Shown: positions 56,210 to 64,000 of the stretch, piece after piece
Layout: every line of letters starts with the position of its first letter
How positions within the stretch are numbered: the first letter of the stretch is position 1
Assembly: GCA_028571685.1 (NCBI GenBank)
Contig: CM053141.1
Coordinates: 77,361,833-77,425,832 of the forward strand
DNA length: 64,000 nucleotides
Source of the DNA: Heterohyrax brucei
Taxonomy: Eukaryota; Chordata; Mammalia; Hyracoidea; Procaviidae
Direction: 5' to 3'
Made by a program: the position numbers and the translations under genes
Notes under the pieces: generated by a model
Seen by the model: only the letters and a program-made list of their open reading frames with translations
Databases searched by the model: none
What the model was told of the DNA's origin: nothing

Positions 56210-56532
56210 CGTGGGTTGTACTAATGTTCAAGGAAATGGGACAATGGGACTACTCTGTGTCACTGGTCCTTTCCATAGAGACCCTTTTGTAGGTAGCAGA
56301 ATTTCAACACTAGAAGTACAGTCCATTATTGGAGGCCAAGATCATCAGCAACAGAAATAGTGTCCTACAGTAGAGCTGCGACGAATATACTTCATAAAAG
56401 AGCATTTGACTGTTAAGTAGACAACATGGGAACTTGAAGGATCAACCTCTTTTTCCCAAACATGCCAAAGGGGTGGGCCTGTGCTGTTTTTACCAATAGT
56501 GTATGACAGAACTGATGTTATATGATTCCCAG
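56210..56532. other. Unassigned non-coding sequence
   Basis: No recognised feature. Confidence 0.4.
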
Positions 56533-57062
56533 TGTCATGGATCGAATTGTGGCCCCCCCCCCAAATAGGTGTAACCATGTGGCTGGGCCATGATTCCCAG
56601 TATCTTGTGACTGTCCTCCGTTTTGTGGTTTTCCTATGCTGTATGTTAAAGGATTAGGGTGGGGCTGTAAATCCCTTTATAAGATCGCCTTCCTGCCCCA
56701 CTGTAAAGGGAGTTTCCCTGGAGTATGGCTTGCCCCACCCTTACTCCTTTCAGCCTGCAAAAGAGAAAAGGAAAGAGAAGCAAGCAGAGAACTGGGAACC
56801 TTGAACCTTTATAAAGAAAGCAGCACCTAGAGAAGAGCATGTCCTTCAGATCTGAGGTTCCTGTGCCAAGATGCTCCCTGGATAAAGACTGATACAATAC
56901 TGGACTTCCCTTCAGAGCTGACAAGGGGGAAAGCCTTCCCCTGGAGTGGATATCCTGAATTTGGACTTGTAGCCTACCAGACTGTGTAAGAATACACTTT
57001 CCTTTGTTAAAGCCATGTACTCTGTGGTATTTCTGTTAGAGCAGCCCTAGCTGACTAAAACA
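56533..57062 (+). mobile_element. MaLR-type LTR (solo)
   Basis: This full copy of about 530 bp runs from TGTCATGGATCGAATTGTGG to CTGACTAAAACA, with TG...CA ends and CCCAG/CCCAA on its flanks. It is colinear with 15799-16320. A C10 run occurs at 56553-56562. Confidence 0.78.
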
Positions 57063-57617
57063 CCCAATTTTAGATTAGGTCACAAAAGGCCATGCAGCTT
57101 CCACCTTGCTCTCTGAAATACTTGCTCTTAGATATCTGAGCTACATGAAGAGGGCTATGTAAGTGATCTGGCAGAAAATCTTAACTAAGTTCATCTGTCT
57201 CATCCTCCCAGCCCAGGTACTAGTGTTTTAAGCAAAGAAATGTCCAAATGATTCCAACTCATCTGTTCTAGTCACTCCCGGCTATTTGAGTCTTCCCACT
57301 GTGTTCTATCCAAATCCCTGCCATACAGAATATGTATCATAAAATAGTTGTTGTTTTATGACCCTAACTTTTGAGATGGTTTGTTATGTAGCAATGGATT
57401 ACTAGAATACTTGGGTTACAAGTATTTTTAACTACCCGAGTTCTTCTAGCTTCCTGTGGTTCACATTTTCTGCTCTATTAATTTATTCAAGCCCCACTAA
57501 ATTATGGCCATCTTGGTCGTTGTCAGAAATATTCCGAAACTCTCATGTAACAATTTTTGCAAAGGGCAGACATTTAATTTCATCATTTCTAATAAAGTAT
57601 ATACTGTGCTAAGCACA
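57063..57617. other. Unassigned non-coding sequence
   Basis: No recognised feature. Confidence 0.45.
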
Positions 57618-57815
57618 GGCCCTGAGTGATGAGGCCAGTTAACATGCTCAGCTGCTAACCGAAAGACTGAGGCTTTGAGTTCACCCAGAGGTACCTTGCA
57701 AGAAAGACCTGGAGATCTTCTGAAATCAGCCACTGACAACCTGAGAGAGCACAGTTCCACTCTGATCCATGGGGTCGCCATGAGTTGAAATCCACTTAAC
57801 TATCCAATCAAGTGG
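57618..57815 (+). mobile_element. AfroSINE, long form
   Basis: The head (TTAACATGCTCAGCTGCTAA..TTTGAGTTCACCCAGAGG), middle (GATCTTCTGAAATCAGCCAC) and tail (CGCCATGAGTTGAAATCCAC) are in order. Confidence 0.87.
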
Positions 57816-58747
57816 GTTCTGTTTTGTTTCTTGTTTGACAACCGTACTCCCTTCACAAAAGTAACCAGCTCCTCAGCCTGAGGACAACTTGGGGCATCTC
57901 TATTCATGCTTAGTTAATAGATAAGAATTATTTGCTCAGACACGCTACCAACCAAGCAAGCTTCTTCATGTAAGCAAGAAAAAGAAGGTTCACAGCAGAA
58001 CCAGCACAGTCAGGGTGGGAATATGAAAGTCCAGGAAGCAGGAAGTAATCCCTGCCTACCCACGTGCCATGTTTCCATGAAAAACATGATTTAATAACAA
58101 CAAATAGGTGCCCTAAGAAATAAAGGAGGGAGGGTCCCCATAATACATGTGTAATGCATAGGATTAGGGGTGATTAGTAGGAACAAAGGAAGGGCCAGTT
58201 AATGTTTTGAGCAAACAGAGTGACTTGACAGGTGTTGTGTGTGCTGTGTATACAGTGGTGGAGAGGGTTATGCGTGGCTTCCACCCAGCATCAGGCTTAG
58301 TAACGTGAGATTCACTTCTAGGGCTAATTGACATGCGTTATTACATCTTTGGCAACAGTGCTCCCTTTATTAATGTCCTTGGAGGAAATAGGAAACCTGT
58401 CCCGGTTTTCACTTTGCTTTCGTTGATCCTTCTTTGCCCTGAGTCTGCTCCTGGAAGGTGGTGTGTATCTCGGATGCACTTTAGGAGTTGTGACCTGAAA
58501 CTAAATATTTAAGCCTCATGGAGAGAGAGGAAGGTGAGTCATGCTGATGGTTTATAATCGTTTCCTGAAGCATGAGCCCCAGAATCAAAGTTGGGGGGGA
58601 AGAAGACACGATACACCAGTTCTGCTCCAAACAAAGGGCTCCCTGCTGTTTGCTGTCCTCCACCACCTGCCTGCCTTTAAGAGCTGAGCCCTAGTCCCAC
58701 GTTCCTCTTCAGTCTCATCTCTGCAGAAGGGATCATCTGGCACACTC
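57816..58747. other. Unassigned non-coding sequence
   Basis: No gene or recognised repeat is seen. Confidence 0.45.
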
Positions 58748-58865
58748 TTCTTACTCATTGTGGTCAAGTCAGTTCCGACTCACAGCCACCCTGCAGGACA
58801 GAGTAGAACTGCCCTGTGCAGTTTCCAAGGAGTGCCTGGTAGATTTGAACTGCCAACATTTGGGT
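58748..58865 (-). mobile_element. AfroSINE, head-truncated (minus strand)
   Basis: The tail (GTCAGTTCCGACTCACAGCC) and middle (CAGTTTCCAAGGAGTGCCTG) are clear. The head is missing after TTTGAACTGCCAACATTTGG. Confidence 0.82.
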
Positions 58866-58899
58866 TTCACTCTTCCTTAAAGGGCAGAAATCTACTTTG

Positions 58900-59000
58900 T
58901 CTGTGCTAGTTCCCTCTGACTCACAACAGTCTTATGTGCAAACATCTTCATAATTGTTGTTATGCTCAAGTCCACTGTTGCATTCACTGTGTATTTTGCA
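58900..59000 (-). mobile_element. RTE/BovB 3' tail fragment (minus strand)
   Basis: CTGACTCACAACAGTCTTAT and TTGTTATGCTCAAGTCCACT fit the RTE 3'UTR in reverse. It is only about 100 bp. Confidence 0.55.
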
Positions 59001-59067
59001 GGTCTTCTTACCCACGGGGTTCAGGTAAAAGAGATTCCGGGAGCTATACACTACGGCATCAATGCAT

Positions 59068-59625
59068 ATGAAACTAGCAGTGAAGAAATCATGTGAATAA
59101 TTGCACTGAGAAATTCTGTAAAGGACTTCTTTGAAAGTGTTCAAAAGCAAAGATGTCACTTTGAGGACTAAGGTGTGCCTGACTCAAGTCATGACGTTTT
59201 CAATCACCTCGCATGCATGAGAAAGCTGCACGATAAATAAGGGAGGCCAAAAAAGAATTGAAGCCTTTGAATTATGGAGCTGGCAAAAAATACTGACCAT
59301 ACCGTGGCCTGCCAGAAGAATGAACAAGTCTGTTTTGTACAAAGCACAGCGACAGAGTGCCCATTGGAAGCAAGGATGGTGAGACCTCTTTTCATGCACT
59401 CTGCAGATATTATCAAGAAGGACTAGTCCCTGGAGAAGAACATCATACTTAGTAAGGTAAGGGGTCGGCAAAAAATAAGAAGTCCCTCAGTGAGATGAAT
59501 TGACTAAGTGGCTGCAACATAGCAATGGTTGTAATAATACAGCAGGACCAGGCAATTCTGTTCTATTTTGTGAATAGGGCTGCTACGAGTTAGATCAACT
59601 CCAAGACCCCAACAACAACAATATC
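59068..59625 (+). mobile_element. RTE/BovB LINE 3' end
   Basis: Landmarks are AAAGCAAAGATGTCACTTTG, CAATCACCTCGCATGCATGA, ACTAGTCCCTGGAGAAGAAC and the terminal CCAACAACAACAATATC. It is a multiply broken relic of the RTE C-terminal coding end. Confidence 0.87.
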
Positions 59626-60140
59626 ATACACTGTAGAGGTTACGACCCACTCAGAGAGGATTTTTGAAGAGGAGAATTTTAGGTGGAAGAGTCTGTCTCT
59701 ACCAAGCTGTGTTAGGTCCTATTTAATTGGAGATTTCCTTCTAGAAGATTTCTGCTGTAAAAATCTGCAGCTTTGTTCAGGGAAAGAGGTCTTTTGCTGA
59801 CATATAAACACTTGTTAATGGTCATAATCTTAGTAGAGCCGGACAACTTGTTCCTCCACTTTTTTCCCTTACCACTGACTCCAAGGCCAGCAAGGGCTGG
59901 TTTTCTTAGCCACTGGTGCGTAAGGCAACAAAGCCTGCATTATGTTCCTTTGCTGTGCTGCCAGAACCAAGCCAGTGCTGTTCTTAAGACGGCTCTCTGC
60001 AGCTGGGCCCTTTGCTTGGCCACCCTCACTTCTTATAACCAGGTAACCCTCTCCCACCACTGTCAGCCCTGCTTCCTGTCTTTGATCTCAGCTCTCCTGA
60101 GCACTATCTGATCTGCCTGACACGTGTAATTTTACCAAGT
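59626..60140. other. Unassigned non-coding sequence
   Basis: A 112-codon frame at 59773-60111 has no recognisable domain; I do not call a gene. Confidence 0.45.
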
Positions 60141-60593
60141 TGTCTTAGTCTCCTAGGACTGCTATAACAAAATACCATAAAGTTTATGGCTTTGAAGAAT
60201 ATAATTTTAGTGCCTTATAGGTCTGAAGGATAGAAGTCCAAATCACAGTACTGGTCATGTCACCTCCTAAGGGCTTTGAGAAAGGAACTATTCCATGTCT
60301 GTCTCCAACTTTCTGGTGGCTGCTGGCAATCTTTGGCGTTTCTTACTACTTGTCAATATACCTGCCTCTGTCATCACATGGTGTCTGTCTTTCCCTTTGT
60401 CCCTCTGTCTCTACATCTGTACTTTCATTTTATAAGAGACCATTCAGAAGGGATTAGGATTAGGACCCATCCTATTCCTCTATGATCTCATTAACGAAAG
60501 AAAAATCCCAGCTCCACACAAGGTCACGTTGACAGGCATGAGAGTTAGGACTTCAACATATCTTTTGGGGGAGATGCAATTCAACCTATAACA
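60141..60593 (-). mobile_element. MLT1-type LTR (minus strand)
   Basis: On the minus strand it starts TGTTATAGGTTGAATTGCAT and ends GTCCTAGGAGACTAAGACA, with TG...CA ends. CAAGT and CAGGT flank it (4 of 5 bases match). It is a solo LTR. Confidence 0.8.
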
Positions 60594-60846
60594 CAGGTCA
60601 TCTCTGACTCAAATTATGATTTACACCAGCTTGCACTTACAATTGACAGTAGAGAGGAGTTTTATAGGAGTTGGGTAGCAACCCAAAGCATGTGTTGAAG
60701 ACCCCAGAGGATATAGACTTAGGCCGGTTGACTCTAGAGAATTACATTCTCTGTCTAGGATGAATAAAGTGAGGGAAATGAAGGAGTCAGAGGAAACAAA
60801 AACAGCTCAGGACAGTAGTATGAGAGTGGGTCCTGTATTATTAGAT
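60594..60846. other. Unassigned non-coding sequence
   Basis: No recognised feature. Confidence 0.4.
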
Positions 60847-60892
60847 CCCTGGGGTTGCCATGAGTCGGATCCGACTTGACGGCACTTGGCTA
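60847..60892 (+). mobile_element. AfroSINE tail only
   Basis: GCCATGAGTCGGATCCGACT followed by TGACGGCAC is an almost perfect SINE/RTE tail with no body upstream, a strongly 5'-truncated copy. Confidence 0.7.
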
Positions 60893-61167
60893 GCTAGCTC
60901 TTTGGCTTTAGAAAAAGGAAATGAATCACCTGGATTTTCCTACTAGACATTTCACCCAAGATGAAACAGTCTGTGAATTTCCTGAATACAAGGCCATTCG
61001 ATTTTCACTCTGGCCAAACCTAACTCATGGGAACCAAGGCCCCAGCAGGCTGTCACCGACCGCAGGCCCCAAACAGGCTCCAAAGTACAGCAATAGGCCT
61101 GAATGAGCCAAGATTTCTCTTGTCAGAATAAACCCTGCTTTAAAAAAAAAACATTAAGGTTTCCACA
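60893..61167. other. Unassigned non-coding sequence
   Basis: No recognised feature. Confidence 0.4.
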
Positions 61168-61298
61168 GTTAAGATTAAAACCCCAAACTGGACCCATGGC
61201 CGTTGTCTTTATAGAAGCCTACTGGCTAGCGGGTTCAAACTGCAAATCTTCCTGTTAGCAGCTGGGCACTTTGTTACTGCACCACCAGGGCTCCTTGA
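61168..61298 (-). mobile_element. AfroSINE with internal deletion (minus strand)
   Basis: It runs from AAAACCCCAAACTGGACCCA to TACTGCACCACCAGGGCTCC. Part of the tail-to-middle region is missing. Confidence 0.75.
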
Positions 61299-61616
61299 CA
61301 GTCAGGATATGGTGGTTAAAATCAAATTCAAAATTGCCTGATACCTGCATCCCAAATTATGCTACTATATTCCAGTTTTATGCTACTGTTTGAAAAAAGT
61401 CACAGTTGAATCACCCAGGTCCATTCAGTTTTGAAGGGTCATCTGCTCAGGCCGAAGTCAGCAGAGACCTGCCCTGCCTCTCCATTCCAGATCTTAAAAT
61501 TCCCTTTTTCCCACTCAACCATGCACCACCCATGGGGAATATTGCCACTGGCAAAGGGGAGTGAGCCTATGGCCATGGGGAAAATCTAATAAAAACTAAT
61601 ATCTACAGCAACTGAC
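61299..61616. other. Unassigned non-coding sequence
   Basis: No recognised feature. Confidence 0.4.
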
Positions 61617-63990
61617 ACCCACAAGTCTGCCAGTTTGTCATACTGTGGTGGCTTGCCTGTTAACGTCATGCTAAAAGTATGTCACCAGTATTCAGATAAC
61701 AGCTGGGTCACCCAAGGAAAACAGGTTTCAGTCGAGCTTCTAGGCTAAGACAGATGAGGAAGAAGGACCTGGCAGTCTACTTCTGAAAAGCATTAGCTGC
61801 TGAAAGCCTCATGAATAGCAGTGGAACACAGTCCATTATAGTGCCAGAAGATGAGCCCCCCAGGTTGGAAGACACTAAAGAAGACTGGAGAAAAGCTGCC
61901 TCCTTAAAGTAGGATCAGTTTCAGTGATGTGAGTGGAGTCGAGTTTTGGGGACCTTCACTTGCAGATGTGGCGCGACTCAAAAGGAGAAACAGCCACAAA
62001 CATCCATTAATAATCAGAAGATGGAACCTACTCAGTATGAATCAAGAAAACTGGAAATTGTAAAGAATGAAATAGAACACAGATTCATGTTATTGGCATT
62101 AGTGAGCTAAAATGGAATGGTACTGGACATTTGAGTTCGACAATCGTATGGTCTACTATGCTGGGAATGACAACTTGAAGATGAATAGTGCAGCACATGT
62201 TGTTGAAAGACATATTTCAAAAATCTATCCTGAAGCCCAATGCTGTCAGTAATAGGATAATGCCCACGAGCCTACAAGGAAGACCAGTTAATATGAATAT
62301 TTTCAAATTTATACACCATCTACTAAGACTGAAGATGAAGAAACTGAAGATTTTTACCAGCTTCTGCAGTATGAAAAGGATCAAACATGCAGTCAAGATG
62401 CACTGATAACTACCAGTGATTGGAATGTGAAAACTGGAAACAAAGAAGAAGGATCAGTAGTTGGAAAACCTGGCCTTGGTGATAGAAATGATGCTGGAAA
62501 AACTCAATATCATCAGTCAGTACAAAGTTAAGGCTCTGACTATGGATCAGACCATCAATTTCTTGTGTACAAGAATTTCTTGTGTACAAGTTCAAATTGA
62601 AGCTGAAGAAAATTAGAACAAGTCCACGAGATGCAGTACAACCTTGAATATATGTCACCTGAGTTTATAGATCATCTCAAGAGTAGATTTGATGCATTGA
62701 ATGTTAATGACCAAAAAGGCCAGATGAGTTTTGGAATGATTTTAAGGACACGATACATGTCTTTTTAAAGACAAGAAAGAAGGAAAGACCAAACTGGATG
62801 TCAGAAGAACCTTCAAAACTTGCTCTTGAATATTGAGCAGCTAAAACAAAAGGAAGAGTTGATGAAGTAAAACAGATGATTTCCAAGGACAGCTTGAGAA
62901 GACAAAGTATTATAATGCCATGTGCAAAGAGCTGGAGGTAGAAAACCAAATGGGAAGAACATGATCTGCATTTCTCGAGCTGAAAAAATGGAAGAAAAAA
63001 AATTCAAGCCTCAAGTCTCAATAGTGAAGGATTGTATTAAACAATTCAGTGAAAGATTCTATTAGAAAACTCAGGAAGCACTAAAAAGAAATGCAAGGAA
63101 TACATAGAGTCATTGTACCGAAAAGAGCTGGTCAATGTTCAACCATTTTAGGAGGTGGCGTATGATCAGGAACCAATGGCAATGAAGGAAGAAGTCTAAG
63201 CTGCACTGAAGACATTGGTAAAAAACAAGGCTCCAGAGATTGATGGAGTTTTCAGTTGAAATGTTCCAACAAATAGATGTGGCCACTGGATATGCTTACT
63301 CATCTATGCCAAGAAATTTGGAGGACAGCTACCTAGCCAACCAGCTGGAAGAGATACATATTTATGCCTATTCTCAAGAAAGGTGATCTAATCAAATGCA
63401 AAAATTGTTGAACAATATCATTAATATAGCATTCAAGTAAAATTTCGCTGAAGATCATTCAAAAGTAGCTGCAGCAGTATATTGACAGGGAACTAGCAGA
63501 AATTCAGAGCATATTTAGAAAAGGCTGTAGGACTAGCGGTATCATTGCTGATGTCAGATGGAACCTGTCTGAAAGCAGAGAAGACCAGAAGGAAGTTCAG
63601 CTGTGTTTTACAGACCACGCAAGGACGTTTGACTGTGTGGATCGTAACAAATTATGGAAAACATTGCCAAGAGTGGGAATTTCTAGTTTATGTTGAAGAA
63701 TAAGGGAAAAAAAGAAGAATTGATGCCTTTGAATTATGGACTACATCTCACATACTTTGGACATGTTATCGGAAGAGGTTAGTCCCTGGAGAAGGACATC
63801 ATGCTTGGTAAAATACTGAATCTGTGAAAAGGGAAGACCCTTAATGAGGTAGACTGACACAGTGGCTATAACTGTAGGCTCAAGTGTAACAGTGATTGTG
63901 GGATCGCACCATGTTTTGTTCTGTTGTACATAGAGTTGCTATGTTAGAAGTAATTTGATGGCACTTAATGACAATCACATAATTCATATA
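61617..63990 (+). mobile_element. RTE/BovB LINE, near end-to-end but internally deleted
   Basis: RTE-clade LINEs encode one protein with an APE endonuclease and a reverse transcriptase. This copy keeps the 5' region (CCAGTTTGTCATACTGTGGT), endonuclease-coding pieces (GACAATCGTATGGTCTACTA, ATTAGTGAGCTAAAATGGAA), the linker and early reverse transcriptase region (GAAATGCAAGGAATACATAG, CTCAAGAAAGGTGATCTAAT, GAAATTCAGAGCATATTTAG) and the 3' end (TTAGTCCCTGGAGAAGGACA). Gaps are seen at about 62499, inside the endonuclease, and near 63690, where the text jumps from early reverse transcriptase to the 3' end and loses the FADD core. No frame longer than about 82 codons remains. Confidence 0.88.
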
Positions 63991-64000
63991 ATTATCTTGC

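Noticed and set aside
1-64000. CRISPR arrays, operons, prophage or plasmid features
   Set aside because: The sequence is clearly mammalian. The direct repeats seen are target-site duplications, microsatellites or transposon copies.

Overview
The window is mammalian nuclear DNA, almost certainly from an afrotherian and most likely from an elephant, with sirenian or hyrax as alternatives. The reasons are dozens of AfroSINE copies (tRNA-derived SINEs with the 3' tail of an RTE/BovB LINE), several RTE/BovB LINE copies, young L1s of a non-primate, non-rodent type, and a MaLR-like LTR family, all on a background of pan-mammalian L2, MIR, MER5 and MLT1 relics. I see no host protein-coding gene, functional RNA gene, CRISPR array or prokaryotic-style operon. 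The window reads as intergenic or intronic sequence made mainly of layered transposons.

Layout. 1-2,427: unassigned sequence with three minus-strand AfroSINEs. 2,428-9,627: a full-length minus-strand L1 (about 7.2 kb) bounded by a perfect 13-bp target-site duplication, with a GC-rich 5'UTR promoter, an open ORF1, a long inter-ORF spacer, a broken ORF2 and a 3'UTR. 9,628-18,930: MER5-like relics, two MaLR-type LTRs, one RTE 3' end and several SINEs. 18,935-23,521: a dense LINE cluster in which a minus-strand RTE is split by an L1 that carries two successive L1 3'UTRs inside one 15-bp target-site duplication. 23,522-39,430: L2, MIR, MLT1, one more MaLR-type LTR, SINEs, and a tRNA-Gly-headed SINE. 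39,431-41,240: a SINE cluster with an older L1 inserted into one SINE. 41,241-48,550: more SINEs, L1 3' ends and a 1.4-kb L2 that hosts another tRNA-Gly-headed SINE. 48,551-61,616: scattered SINEs, RTE 3' ends, MLT1 elements and another MaLR-type LTR. 61,617-63,990: a near end-to-end but internally deleted plus-strand RTE/BovB.

How the parts relate. L1 and RTE encode the retrotransposition machinery. The AfroSINEs have tRNA-like 5' heads, which normally supply a pol III promoter, and RTE-like 3' tails, consistent with mobilisation by RTE/BovB proteins. Nesting gives relative ages: L2 and MLT1 are older than the AfroSINEs they host; one AfroSINE is older than the L1 that split it; and the RTE at 19.6-23.1 kb is older than the L1 inside it. 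The best candidates for a second look are the composite L1 with a probable 3' transduction, the in-frame loss of a catalytic motif in the full-length L1's endonuclease, the 200-bp repeat in that L1's promoter, and the tRNA-Gly-headed SINE family. All family names come from recognition by eye; no alignment or database search was run.
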